Source: Caprella mutica
Taxonomy: Eukaryota; Arthropoda; Malacostraca; Amphipoda; Caprellidae
Assembly: GCA_947561585.1 (NCBI GenBank)
Contig: CANNZV010001840.1
Coordinates: 204,664-268,663, forward strand
Reading direction: 5' to 3'
DNA: 64,000 nucleotides
In this document: positions 34,399 to 49,300 of the stretch, in pieces
Position numbering within the stretch: position 1 is the first letter of the stretch
How the letters are laid out: every line of letters begins with the position of its first letter
Notes under the pieces: generated by a model
Told to the model about the DNA's origin: nothing
Databases searched by the model: none
The model's input: only the letters and a program-made list of their open reading frames with translations
Program-made: the position numbers and the translations under genes

Positions 34399-37300
34399 CT
34401 GAAAGAAGAAAGATATCATTTATTATAACGGAGCCTAAAATGTTTATCATTGCTGTGATTGCTTCTTCCTTGAATAACCATTCGCGATGAACGAGAAAGT
34501 AAAGTTTTGTATCTGGTGTTTTGTGCGAAATATAGCAGTAAGCTTGTTGAATTTAATCGTGGATTTCAGATTCTCCTTTTGATTGTTTGAGTGTGACAAG
34601 ATAAGAATTGTAGATAGAAGAAATCAGGCATAAAGATACAGAAATAAGGAAATATTTCTATATGTGAGATATAAGAGGGAAAATTGGAGTACCTATGAAG
34701 ATACTTACGAGGAGAATGATACGAACGGCAGCATTTAGACAGCCCTCTGTTACCGAGTAAAGAAACACTACATTAGAAAATGTTAGAAGATAGAGTTGAA
34801 AGTATTTCAGAATGAAACAGAAATTTCAGGAATGAAAATAAAGAAAACTAATGAGGAGAGGGAAAACTTTCATATTTTCAGAAGCAGGAGAATAGGTTAG
34901 TAGGTTCCATATTATAGAGGAATGTGGTATCTGTGGAATCTTTGGTGTATGTAAAGGATCCTTAGTACCTCTTCTCAGAGAACTATGGAGTGGTTACCAA
35001 AAAGCCCTTCGCTGATTCTATCCAACTTAAAATAAATAATTGAGAAAATTAAATTGAATAAAAATATAAAACAAAGAGAACAAAACATATCACATTGCAC
35101 CATTGACAGATATGTACGGAATATATGAATTTCACTTATTTTTCTTGATGAAAATCATTCATGTGGATACTTTCAGATTTATTGGGCTTTTATGGCAACC
35201 TCACCTGAGGGGACATGCGAGCAAGACTGGAAGCTCTGCCCTTCACCTTGGCCTTTTGGGCGGCGGTTTCGGCGTGGTCGGCGCGCTCTTCAGCTTCCTC
35301 AAGCTCTTGCTGAGCCTTGCGGAATTTGGCGAGATTGAGAGCGGCAATTTCTTCAGCCTCTTCGATTTGACGCTTGTAGGTCTTGATCTTCTGCTGGAGT
35401 TTGTCAACAAGATCCTGCATGCGCTCGTGGTTCTTCTTGTCTTCATCAGACTGGAATGTGAGCTCCTTGATGCGGCGCTCGCACTTCCTGAGGTTCTTCT
35501 GGGCATCAGCATGGCGACGGGCTTCGTCGTCCAAGAGGCTTTCGAGTTCACGAACTCTGCCTTCGAGCTTAGCAATCTGCTTCTTGCTGGCTTTGAGAGC
35601 ATTGCCCTCGGCTTCCTCAAGGCGGACTTGGAGTTCCTTAACCTGGACTTCGAGTCCCTTGCGCATTTTTTCTTGGGCTTGGGCGTGTTCCTGCTCAGCT
35701 CTGAGTTCATCAGCAAGACGAGCAGCGTCAACCATGGCCTTCTTGGCCTTCTCTTCAGAGTTCTTAGCTTCATTCAACATTTCATCGAGATCAGCCTGGT
35801 AAAAGATAATTAACGTTTCAAATATTGACAATGAGTAAAAAAAATATGCTATTATATTCACGGAATAAAGTAAGTTGAAATATTTTGGGATGAACACTTA
35901 CGTGGAGAGTCTGAAGTTCTCCTTCGAGCTTCCTCTTGGCAAGTCCCAAAGCGTTGTTCTGAGCAGAGAGATCATTGAGGGTTTCGTTAGCTTCGGCAAG
36001 CTCGGCTTCAGCCTGGCGACGGCCTCTGTCGGATTGTTCAAGAAGAGTGCGGGACTCTTCGAGCTCTCCGTGGAGGGCATTGGCGCGGCGTTCAGCAATT
36101 CCGTACTGTTCGCGGTATTCAGAGGCGAGGCGCTGTTCTTCTTCAATTCTAGCTTGTTGATCCTTGATCTCAGCCTGGAGTTTCTTGATGTGCTTCTGGA
36201 GATCGGCATTGGCCTTGTTGGAGTGATCAAGAGCAATTTCGAGCTCATTGATATCAGATTCGAGCTTCTTCTTCATGCGAAGTGCTTCAGCCTTGCCCTT
36301 AGCTTCAGCTTCAAGAGAGGCCTGCATGGAGTCAATAGCACGCTGGTGGCATTTGCTATTTAATGGAAACATCGACATGTTAGTATAGTATTAAAATAGG
36401 AAAACATGTATCAGTACTTTACAATATAAAATATTATACTCACCGAGTGTTGTCGAACTCTTCCTCCTTCTCCTGGATGCGCCTATCGATTTCCTGTCTG
36501 ACCTGGCTCAGTTCAAGCTGTCCACGGAGGACCTTGTTTTCTTCTTGTTCAAGAGCAGCTTCAGCTTCTTCCAAGGCAGCCTGGAGCTCTTCCTTCTCGA
36601 TCTCGAGACGCTTGCGGTTCTTTTCGGTTTCGTGGAGGGATCGGCCACCTTCGCCAATCTGGTCCATAAGATCCTTGATTTCATCAGCAAGGTTCTTGTT
36701 CTCACGGCGGACAGAGTCGAGCTGTTCAAGATTCTCTTCATAAGCGGCCTTCACACGGAAGAGCTCAGTGGAATAATTTCTGCATTCCTTCTGGGAAGCA
36801 TCAAGCTCAGCAGCAAGATCATCAACCTTCATCTTCCATTCAGCAATAATCTTGTCGAAGTTCTTCTGTTTCTTCTCAGCGGCGTTAGCGAGGGCCTGGG
36901 CACGCTCAACTTCGATCTGCATGTCCTCGAGCTCAGCGCAGACACGAGACTTGGTCTTTTCGAGGTTGAGGTTCTTAACATTGAGCTGTTCAATCTGTTG
37001 CTCAGCTTCTTCAAGACGAGCAGCAAGCTTCAAGCGAGCAGCCTCAAGCTCTTCAGCGCGGGCAACTCCCTCAGACTCGTACTTAGCACGCCACATCTGG
37101 GCTTCAGCATTTGACTTGGAAAGCTGGCGCTGGATATCAGCCTTAGCTTCACCTTCTTCATCAAGCTGTTCACGGAGACCATCAATGTCGTGTTCCAAGT
37201 TACGGAACTTGCCAAGAATGGTGGCACGTTCACGGCTTTCGTCATCGGCCATCTTTCTGGTATCATCAAGCTGGTTGGTGAGAGAAAGTTTGAGCTTGGA

Positions 37301-40300
37301 GAGCTGACCAATCTGGCTTTCAGCCTCTTCAAGTTGACGGAGGAGATCAGCGTTTTCAACAGCAAGCTTCTTCTTGGTGGCATCGAAATCGTTGAGAGTG
37401 CGGTTGGCTTCATCAAGCTTGGACTGAGTGTCGTTGATGGAGTTCATGAGCTGCTTGTTCATCTTCTCAGCAGCAGCCTGATTTAAAAAAAATATACATT
37501 AAATTATCATAATAATTATAAATTTAATCGATTATTCCAATATCTCATTTATTTATTGGATGTCTCTATTTAAGAATCTTTGGAGAAGGAAACAATACAA
37601 ATACAGAGGGAGGTGGGATACAGTGTAAAGTTTATATTTTAATTAAATTCACATTTCTCGTTTCAGATTCTGTGAACTGCAGACGTTGAACTCCATTGAA
37701 ACCGGTAAGCCAAATATTTTCCATATATTTTGCATGAAGTACATTTAGATGCTTACTTTCATTTGTATAAAATGTTATCAAATTTATAATCTTGCACTAT
37801 ATAATCTCTATTACCTTGTCGTTGCTGAGCATATCAGCAGCAGATCTGGCATCATTCAACTCAGATGAAACTCCCTGCTTTTCGCGTTCGGCCCTGTATT
37901 TTTTATTCGCGAGAATTGAGGTTTGACACAATATCGTAATTTAAAAGTGCAAGATTTTAAAAAGAAGCATCGTGAGAATTAAATTGATAATTAAATAAAA
38001 AAAAATAAAAATAATAGAGAAGCGTAAAGGCGAATTATTGATTAGATTATTCGAGCGCAAAGCAAAATCAATTATAATAATATTCGGATAAATGTTCTTG
38101 ATTTTTTCATGTGTTGATCCAAAGGATGGCAGAATATTTTCGACGTTGGGATAAGGGTAGATAGACCTTCTTGACACATTTAACACAAATAAATAGTTAC
38201 CTTATCCCGAGAAAGACCATCGGTGGCAGAGCGAGCATCATCAGCATCGCGTTTCATGCTCTCCTTGTCCTTTTCAACTCTATACATAAAATTGCCGAAT
38301 TTAAAGCAATGATATTGATATTAACTTTAAATGGATCATACTCGTGAAAAGTATCTTTTTCTTCTGAAGATTATATTAGTTTACTATTCGTAATTAGTCT
38401 ACTATAGATTAATATTGAGAAAATAAATAAAAAAATGAATCCAAGCAAATAATATTCACTAAATTGGTTATTTTATTATTGAGCATAATGTCAAATATTT
38501 CAGTAATATATCCAGATTATATTTCATTGTGAATAACTTCGCATTCATACCTGGCCTTCATCTTGTTGAGATGGTCAATCTGTTCGGACATTTCGGCAAC
38601 GGCATCGTTGTGCTTCTTGCGGAGGGAAGCAAGAGCGGCTTCGTGCTGGATGTTGGACTCTTCAAGATCACGACGGAGTTTTCCGAGTTCGGCTTCGCGT
38701 TTCTTGTTGAGCTCGATTTGGGCAGAGGTAGCACCGCCGGCTTCATCAAGACGTTCGCTGAGTTCTTCCAACTCTTTGCCGAAGTGAGACTTGGACTTTT
38801 CAGCCTTGGCGCGAGCTTGACGTTCGTGTTCAAGCTCTTCTTCGAGCTCTTCAACGCGGGCCTGGAGCTCCTTGATCTGCTTCTGGAGCTTGGAGACGAG
38901 GCTCTGCTCATCTTCCAATTTGGCAGCAAGAGAAGAAACTTCCTTATCCTTGCGCTGGATAGTTCCTTCAATTTCCTTCTTGTTGCGTTCAAGATCAGCA
39001 ACAGCTTCTTGTGTGAGCTTGAGGTCTCCCTCAACCTTCCTCTTGGACTTCTCAACCTCAGAGCGAAGTTTCTTCTCACGCTCAAGAGAATCTTCAAGTT
39101 CATCAAGAGTCTGTTCAAGCTTTACCTTCACCTTGTTGAGGTGATTGCACTTATCTTCAACAGCCTGCAAATCTTCAGCGGTTTTCTGGTTGCATTCCTG
39201 AAGGTGCTTCTTTTCCTTGTTGATCTTGTTGATGAGCTCATCTTGGTGAGCGATCTCATCATTGAGGTTGCGGATTTGATGATCCTTGGTAGCCTTGTCT
39301 TGGTCAGCCTTCTGGATGCTCAATTCCATGTCTTCAATATCCTTCTTGAAGGAAGCCATTTCCTGGTCATTCTTCTTCTTGCCCTGGAAAAGCTTGTTGC
39401 GAGCTTCTTCCTCACTCTGGAGTCTGTCAGTGAGCTCCTGTTTATAATAAAGAAACCATAGTATTAAATATTAGCTTCCACATATCTTCGTTGAATAGAG
39501 AATAAAAATAATTTTTTTCGTCATCGTAAATGAAAATGTAAGATACATCAGTATACAAATCACAACACCAATAGATGCCACTAGTATGTCATACCTCTAT
39601 AGTGGCTTCTAACTTAGACACCATCTTAACAAACAAAGGGTAGGGAAGTTGATGAACAAAATGGATGCAAACAATGATTGGATACAAGCACAAGTAAATC
39701 TAACCAGGCCCGAGCTGAAGATGCTGATGCCACGCTATCGAAAGTCTAACTAATTCAGCTCAACTTATCAAGCACATCAGCTTACCTGGCTGCTTCTCAA
39801 TCATCACCTGTGAGTCATTTCTAACCCACAAAATATTCTAAATATAGCATCATACATTCATGCAGACATTTCACATGCCAAAATCATCAAATGAGGAAGT
39901 TATCTAAGATGTGATTAAGATGCTAGTATATGTGGGACTAATGATGAGTCGATATTATATTTATATTTCTAACTATTGATGACGCTAGTGATATCAGTTT
40001 AGTTATATTTACTCACATTGAGTTGAGCCTCAAGATCAGCCTTCTGGGCAGCAAGCTTAGCCTGCTTGTCCATCCATTCAGAAGCGCTTCCCTTGGTGGA
40101 TTCAAGAGCGAGCATGAGATCGTTCTTCTCCTGAAGGAGGTTGACGTTCTGGTTCTCGAGGCTCTTGCGAAGGGCAGATTCCTTTTCGAGCTCATCAAGA
40201 GCCTTCTGGGCCTTCTCTTCAAGAGCGCGGATCTCATCTTCAACGCGAGTGACGTTGAGCAGAGGCTTGACCTTCTGCCAGAGACGGTACCAGGGCCAGG

Positions 40301-43300
40301 TACGGAGCTGGAGGTATTTTCTCAAGTTGCGCTGGACAACAATAAGAGCAACGCGCTGTTCCTGGAGTCTCTTGTAGTCCTTGCGGGAGATGTAACCACG
40401 GATCCAGGCCTGGAGCCAGGAGATGATCTTAGCCAAGCGGTCGTCACGGATTTCTTCAAGCTGACCCAAGACACCAGCGCGGAAGAATACCTATTGATTT
40501 CGAAGAGAAACAAGGATGCCTGATTAGAAACTCTCATTCACTCTTAGTGAGAAATTATTCAACACCAATTTGAAGTTAAATTACATCTACATGAAAACTT
40601 TCTGTTACTTTATACATCAATAATTAAATTAAATAGTAATTCAGAGATTAAATTAGAAATAATATATAAAATAAATACTTACAAAATTGACTGAATTTCA
40701 TCCGTTATTTTAATGGAAGAAGAAAATTAAAAATAATCTTAAATTATTGAATAAAAAAAAGTTAGCGTAATAGTTAGTGTTAGTACATCGAGATGGTCAT
40801 ACTCGGAATACAATTATAATACCTTAGTATTTCCAAATCTAAATTTTGATGAATCCAGTTTTATATTCTCAAAAATAAGGTTAGCAGCTTCCTTTGGCTC
40901 GACAGTTTCTTTTCGTTCACGCTTGAGTAGAACAGGACTTAGCAGATTGTATCTGTATACCAAGAACTCAATTTACTATAGGTCGTATGGAAATATGAAT
41001 ATTATTGAATTGGGCAATAATAATTCCTCCGGCTGAACCAATCTCCACGCTCAAGACACTCTTGTTAGGGCACACGTTTGACAAGAAAACAAATTAGAAA
41101 GGATTGGATAACTAATGAACTACAAGATCTCACAGAATCACCCAAAATGATAATATTAATAAAATTATTCGAGAGTAAACTATTTCTTTGAAGCTGAGAT
41201 ATTGAAGCAAATAAATAATTTATTGCAGCAAAATTGTTATCTAGGCGTTTTAGTAATACTTGTTGAACATGCCTTTGTGTGACCCATTCTATATTTTTCA
41301 GGCTCCAATTCAATTTTGTCGAGGATTAATTCCGAGGCTTTTTTCTCGCTTTCAGCATCTTTAATTCCTCGGGAGTAGAGGATACAGTATCTGTACAAAT
41401 GATACCATAGTGATTCAAAACGGAATATTCTAACACAAAACTTCTTGCAACTCCCCAGTGATATGGGGTTTGATCAAACTCTCATGCACAGGAGACAAGA
41501 TGCATCTAGTTCCTTCTAAGAAAAAGTCAAACAACATTCCAAACGTGCCTTTGTATGGCCTAGTCTGTACTTGTCACTGTCTAATTCAGTTGAATCGAGA
41601 ATGACAGCTGCAGAGTCTTTCTCAGATTTTGCTGCTGCAGATTTTTTAGAACTTAGGATACAATACCTACGATAATAAGAGTGTCAGTACCACAGAAAAG
41701 TTTCATTGGGAAAGTGTGGAATTTTGGGAGTAAATGAATGTGGAAGTATATCGTAAATGGAGAAGGATATCAAAAATAATGGGATATTCGAAATTCAATC
41801 TATTAATGTATATGGGGACCATTGGAGTTCAAGAAATTTGAAATTGCAATAACAAGGAGGGCAAATAATTAGGGTTTGGTAGAGAAATTGGGATAGAAGC
41901 TTTCTGCGATTCTGTCTTAACATCGTGTAAGTTTACAGGGATGGAAATGCGAAATAAAACGGGTAAAAAAATAATTCTTGTCTGGGGGCAATAGTGAAGG
42001 TTCAACGATTCCAGTGGATCTAATATCAGGGGAAAATGTAGGGAATCCAACTGCACAAGTTTTCACCTTGGTGTTACCAGTACGGTATTTGTCAGCCTCT
42101 AGCTCGACCTGTTCGAAACAGGCGGTAGCGGCCTTCTTGTCGTCAGGGATTTCAGTCATAGCCTTGGAGGCGAGGATTTTGTAACTATTTACATGAACAG
42201 ATGTTTTTCATGTTCATGTCCGAAGAATAAGCGCGTGAAATAAAAAAATACATATTTTAATAAGCAAGTAGAGTACTTTTGGGGAAAACACACATTTGGG
42301 TTTGTTAATCAATCCTCAAGTCATAAAAAGTGGAAATAACACCAATGCTTCAAATGAACAAAATATTAGAGAGAAGGGGGAATATTTTCTGGGGAGGGAG
42401 AGGGGTAAATATGCTTGGGGAGATACATTTTCTATGGAGAGGGGTTGGGAGAAAGAGAGACATGCTGGCAAACTGTAATTCGAAATTGGAATTAATATTC
42501 ATCAAGAAAAGAAGAAAGTAATGTAAAATAAAATGTTGGCGATAAAGTAATGAAAATTATAAAAAAGTAATTGAGTTTGTAAATGAAACATTTTTAAGAA
42601 ATCAAAACTTGATCGAAATGTGACATGCCTTGGTGTTACCAAGTCTGAAACTTTCAGTATCCAGGGCAATTTCGGTAAGACAGACATCGGCAGCTTTCTT
42701 ATCTTCTTCACACTCTTTCATTTTCTTTGGTGCCAGAATTAGATAGCTGTTTTAAACAGAGATTATTAACTTGAAAGAAGACGTGAATGACTTTATACAC
42801 TGATGAATATTTTCGTTCGGATGGGGACAAGAGGTGTACTACCATGCATGGTGCAGAGCAACTCTAATAGTACTCTGATCACTAAAGGGAACAAGCTTTT
42901 CTTGACCACAATTACAAAGATCCAAGTCCAATAGGCCATTCAATTTTATGGCGAAAAGCATAAAATTACTATTTTCTATATGAAGCGAAAGTGCAAGCTA
43001 GCAATGGCTACAATCTAAAGACCTTAGTATTGCCAAGACGATAATTCTCGGTGTTGAGCTCAATGGCTTCTAAACAAATACCAGCCATCTTCTTTTCCAC
43101 AGGTTCAGCGTCCATTGCCTTAGAGGCAAGGATTTTGTAGCTAGAATGAAATGGGGATACTAATAACAACTTATTCTTATTGTCCGAAAGTTGCTTCTTC
43201 AACAGAGATGGAAATCTTGGAAATATCATGCAAGGGTACAAATATACTTAACATTAACATGAATTCAAATTACGATTATTTGATAGGGGGAACAAGTGAA

Positions 43301-46300
43301 ATAGGGCCTCCAATGTATGCATATAGTATGTGAATCAATATACCAATCGGGATATACAGGGTTCCAGAGGGAATAATTTGGGGGATAACCTAAATTATGG
43401 GAGTACAAATTGGGATACAACAATAAACCTGTAGTCATTACATCTTCTATGATGATAACTCAGTTTTTATTCAAAGTGGATATAAAAGCCAAAAAAGAAT
43501 GTATATTATTATTTCATTGTATATCATTTAGATATCTTCAAAGTATCTATAATTTATTTTCAGATTTGCTTGCAACTTACCGGTGCTTGAAGTCGGGGTA
43601 GAGCATACGGTTGGGGAAGCCCTTACGGCAAATACGGATACCTTCAAGTACACCGTTACAAGTGAGCTGATGCATGACAAGAGCAGCATCGACAACACCT
43701 GAGAGTAGTGGAAGGAGGGAGCGTTAGTACACGGCAGACGCTAGTACGAATATAATTATATCAGTATGGAGATAGATCTTACCGAAGTACACGCTCTAAA
43801 TACATGAGAACTGTGTGACGTTAATAATTATACGATTACTTACCAGGAGACTTGGTTTCGTTGGGAATAATGCAACGAATGAAGTGGGGAGACGTACTTC
43901 TCAAAACAGTCATCAAGTTATTGAGTTGTTCCTAAGTCATGCAACCGTGAACAAATGTGTAAAGAGTTAGTATCAGGAAACGGAATAATTAAGAAACACA
44001 AAATAGAATGTACTAATAATTTTAGTTTTTTATAAGAACCATCTGATCAGGTTGACACTGAAGAATAGTTCAGAAAGGGAAATGGGTGTAGGAAAGGGTA
44101 GAAACACGATGGATGTTCAAGATCCGGTGATGATTATTATTCACATTTTCTCAACTAGTCGGTTTAGAATTTGTTATAAGGGGAAGTAAAAACTATAGAT
44201 TCTAGTACTGTTCCTGAGATAGAGTGAAAGTTTTATTATAACTAAATACTCTTTCCCTCTTGTTTCGATAGAGGGAAGAGTGAGGAGGTGATGCCTCTTA
44301 CCAGTTGATTTAGTTTCATTAGGGATAATACAACGAATGAAGTGAGGTGCGGTACTCCTCAGAGTAGTCATCAGATTGTTCAGTTGTTCCTGAAGTGAAC
44401 AGTTGAGAATTTAATTTTCTTTCAAAATGAAAAACATCATCGTTTGTTGAATTAAAATTATAATAAAATAAATCTCTTAGGAATATTTCTGTACATTTGA
44501 GAATACTTTTGTACATAGGAATGAAAAAGAAAGAGTGGTTGTAAAGCGTTTGAAATCCTGGCAGGCATGTGAAAGAACACAGATCTGTTCTTTGATCTTT
44601 GGAATGGATATAGATTTCTTTTCCATGGGGTAACTGTGCCCTCTTACCAGGTGATTTAGTTTCATTGGGGATAATACAACGAATGAAGTGAGGACAAGTA
44701 CTCCTCAGGGTAGTCATCAAAACATTGAGTTGCTCCTACGGAAGTACTCGACCATTAAGGTTTTTGTTGGAAACACAATATTACACAAAATAGGGATGAT
44801 GGGTAGGACTTCAACCTATCGGTTGAAAATCCTAAACACATTTAATGGACAAAATTGGCGGGAATAATTTGGGAAGCAATGGGAAGGGCAATGGTAAAAA
44901 TTGGGTCGTCGAAGTTTGGAATAAAACACACTGGGGGGGGGGTTACCTGTTCTCTGCTGCTGGTTTCTCTTTCTTACTAAACTGACATAATATAGTACAT
45001 ATTTTATGAGGTCATACCGGGGGTCTTGGTTTCATTGGGTACAATGCAACGGATGAAGTGGGGGCTGGTGGCGTGCAGAGTCTTCATCAAGTTGTTGAGC
45101 TGATCCTGCTCGTGTGAAGTCAACCGCCATTGGGGTGGGGAGGGAGGGGCGTGGGGGGAGATTCAAAATATATGGGGATATTGGGGAAAATTGGCGTACG
45201 TTGAGAATAAAATTCGACGGAAATTTTTAATTGAATTCGTATTTGATGAACATATTGGGCAAGAATATTCATACAATTTGAAAATTCAAATGTGGGGATG
45301 GAGAAAGAGAGTGGGAAAAAGAAATAAAATTCATTTAGAATATTGCTAAATAATATAGGGACAACTTCAATAATGGAATATCAATCTATCAGTATTTGTA
45401 ACAATAACCAATATCAACAAATATAATATCAAGGATCAGCTAGAATTTAATATTTCAATATTTCAAATAAGAGATAACCAACTCAATTATTAGAATGAAT
45501 ATTTATTTAATATGAATAATTGTGTTGGTTACATCTTGTCTAAAAGTATGCATAGCTCACAAACACTGAAGGCTGTTAGGATTAGCATGCTGAAGTCAGT
45601 AGGTTAGTGTCAATTCTATGGCGAGTATGTGGTTATTCCACTATAATGTATGCAATGCATTGAAATTTCATATGATTTACTCATTACAATATTAAATTGA
45701 GTTGAGGGTAACAGTAAGAGAGTAACGGGGTAATATTGAAATTGGAGAGAGATAATTTCTCCTACAGCTTACAACAAATTACAAATACACATTTGGATAA
45801 TGGTAGATGTATCTGAATCTAATATGTCTAACACGGGAGTAAAAAGGGTAACTTCAAAATCTAAGAATGACTTTTCCAACGTAGTTTAAAGGAAAGTTTT
45901 CATTCGAAATGAAGTTCAAATACATAGGGTAGGGAGTGTTGAAAGATTGTAACGTATATTGTTTTCTTTCAGGGTGTACAACAAACTAGAGAAATTGAAA
46001 TGAGGGGATTTTTTCTGTACCCTGTATCCAGATGAGACAGTGGAGAAACCACCGGACTTCTTGCCGCGGCCTATGTGAAAAATAGAATAACATATGCATC
46101 AATATTTAGATCAAATAAAAAGAAACACCTTAAATGGGAAGCTGTGCGGTCATCTTCAGAAGCTGAAAATCTGAAAGGAAACAGTTATTAAATTGTTATA
46201 TTAGTGCTAGCTATGAGAACTGGAAATATGGAAGTGATTGTTACATTTGAAGTTTGCATGATAGTCGCTCTAAAGTCTAAACGATTGTTGTATTTTCAGT

Positions 46301-49300
46301 TCTCATAGTTTTTCTAAGCAGCTGTTGTTTTTTCATGACATTTCAACCATCTGAGACTTCAGTAAAGTCAGATGGATAGAAAAGCCTTGAAACTCGGTTA
46401 GTTAGAAGCTGCTTCGGTAAATTGTTGATGAGATAATTACCCTGTACATGCCGGATACAGTCTGGAAAGCAGAACCCTTGGCACGTTTGCCACCTGTAAT
46501 GAACGAAGAACTCGTTCTGATATTCTATTTGATCAGGAAAGCAACTAAAACATCTAGAGCAGTAGTGTGTTTCTTAAAAATAATGTTTCTTATAGATTAT
46601 ATTCGAAATATTTTCTTGAAGCTCTAGTCATGTATAATCGTAATCGTTAAATAATCTCTAATTGCAAAATGAATTTAAACTTATATAATATTTTAAATTA
46701 AAAGTTCTTATACTATCATGCATATATTTATATTGTTAGTAATTTCTTAAAATTATATGGAATGGAAATAAATGATGATGAAAATTGATCAAATGTAAAG
46801 TAAGTTATATGAGATCACTTTCTTGACGACAACCTTCTAAGTTTACTCGATTGATATTTTCATTTATAATTTAAAATGATATGATATTAAAGAATCTATT
46901 AATTCTTATGCAAAATGGGTGTAAATATTTTTCCCTTAGATTAAACATTAGAGAATTGAATTCTATAGTGCTAGTGACTCGTGATTGAGTGTAATATGTT
47001 TGTGTGATTCCATGTTGAGAATAGAGGACACTCTGAAAAGAAAAAGAAAAAGTGAAAGCCAGTTTGTAGAATATAATCGGTAATTAGTTACTTAAGTTCT
47101 CTGTTTCTATATTGCAAAATATTATTCAATTAAATTTTCCATTCAACTTACCACCCTTTCCACCACCAGCATCTCCACCGGATTGACCGGGATGTTCAGC
47201 GAAAATGGTGCCAACGAGAGCGCTGGTACCCTTCTTGAACTGGTCGACAACAGTGTCGTTAAGGGGATCCTTGTTCTTCTCGAGCCATCCTGTGAGGTTG
47301 TAGGACACAGTACCGGCGTAATGGCAAATGGCGAAGTGAGCTTCAGCCTGACCGGGCTTTGGTGGCTTGGGCTTGATGAAGCAAGGAGACTTGCCGAGAT
47401 GGTTGGCGTTCAACTTTTCAGTGAAGGACTTATCAGTAGCCTTGGGGAACATAGACTCTTCTTCAAGGATGGAGAGGATACCCAGGGGCTGATGGAGTGG
47501 AAAAATGTATATAAGACATCTGTGTGACAGAGCCACTGAGATTGTATTGCAAACCTAAATCTTTATTTCATGAGTAAATATGTCTATAGAGAATAGAACG
47601 TATAGCAAGTTACTTACTGTGCATATTTCAATATAAAAGAATTAAAATGCATGCAATGCGTGCATTTACTACAATATAACTTACTTACTATAGGATAGTT
47701 AGTAATTAACTAAGAAAGGTAAAGGTTAAAGGAAAGTTCAGTATCTTCTTAATGAGATCGTAACATTAAAGTTTGCTTTAAAACAAACATCTAGTTTATT
47801 CATGCATTCAAAGAATTACCTTCAGCAAAGAAGATATGAACTATCCAAATCAGAGAGAACACTCGTTAAATAGAAAAACCTACAGCTATTTCAATATTGT
47901 TCTTATAAGATGTTCATAATTTGTAATTTCCCTAAAACAATAGAGAGAACTAATTTTGTATGTAGTTAGTGAGATCTGCTTTGTGATTTACTAAATGAAC
48001 AAAATGACATAAATTCACTTGATTACCTTTTCAATAAGTTCAATACAAGCCTGAAGATCAAGACCAAAGTCAATAAAGACCCAGTCAATACCTTCACGTT
48101 TATATTCTTCTTGTTCAAGTACGAACATGTGGTGGTTGAAGAATTGTTGCAATTTCTCATTTGTGAAATTGATACAAAGTTGTTCAAATCCGTTGAACTG
48201 GAATTTTACAAAGCAGTACGAAAAATGAGTATGTGATTTTCTAGAAAGTTGAACAATTATGGGGAGGCATGTAGTTCTTCGGGGGGTTACAATAGCACAC
48301 AAAATTCATAGGGATGAGGGTAGAGAATGGGCAATATCTTATCAATGAAAACGATAGGGAAACTAGTGGATATGTTTGAGTGGGAATGAGGGCAGTCGAA
48401 ATAAAGGAAAATACTATCGATTAATCTTTGTAATCAGATTCATATTGTATTGGGACGATATAGGGGAGTGGAGTGAAATTTGAACAATCATTGGTAATGG
48501 GGTGTGCCTCTCGTTGATTTCTGGATAGAATTAAAATATTAAAGAAAAAGCACACAAAAACATTCAGGGACAAATATATAAGTTTTAATGGGATCAACAA
48601 TTGTAGAAAACTGGAAGAATAGAAAGTTTCGGGAACACAGGGAAAATAAGATCCTAGTAATTCTGAAGCTCAACAGAATAAAATAATAAGTTTAATGCAA
48701 TTTGCTATTTAGATTAGTTCCAGCATCGTAACTCATTATACTTCCTTTATTGATAGCATTTGTACCTTTTCAAAAAGATCAATACAATTCTGTAGATCCA
48801 TACCAAAATCTACAAATACCCAGTCAATGCCTTCACGTTTGTACTCTTCTTGTTCAAGTACAAACATGTGGTGGTTGAAGAATTGTTGCAATTTTTCATT
48901 GCAAAAGTTAATGCAAACTTGTTCAAAACCGTTAAACTGGAAAAAGGAATGGTAAATTCCTTTAACTTCTTAAATCTTGTTAAGATCATTCTTACTTTGA
49001 GCGTCAGAAAGGTAATTCTGAATCCGTTGATGTGATTTGGATTTTGGTAAGAAAGGGAGAAGATACATAGATATAATGGGGACAAAAGAGTTTTATTTCC
49101 GAAGGAGGTGGGAACACGGACGACAAGATTATTAAACATTGATGAGGTAGGGAAGTATCAACCGTATAAAGAAGTGGATTCCAATTGAAGATGGGTCACT
49201 CTTATAACGATAATATACTAAGAATAGGGGTAGGGACAACCATGGAATAAGTATTCAGTTTCGCCCGAACGAAAGACAAGGGTATAGGGGGATAAACCAG

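Noticed and set aside
37660..37710. Plus-strand acceptor-like tract ttcgtttcag with following coding-like sequence
   Set aside because: It lies inside a minus-strand Mhc intron, has no partner exon and no recognisable peptide.
35103..40523. Long plus-strand open frames opposite the Mhc rod exons
   Set aside because: They are antisense shadows: the minus strand gives clear coiled-coil myosin with splice sites, and the plus frames give Leu/Phe-rich or Ser/Arg-rich text that matches complementing the heptad codons.
46130..46163. Third loop-2 exon (minus strand, [11 protein letters not shown])
   Set aside because: The 34-nt candidate between gattttcag and gtgttt has the wrong phase (34 leaves 1, while 50 and 53 leave 2), and its peptide does not resemble loop 2.
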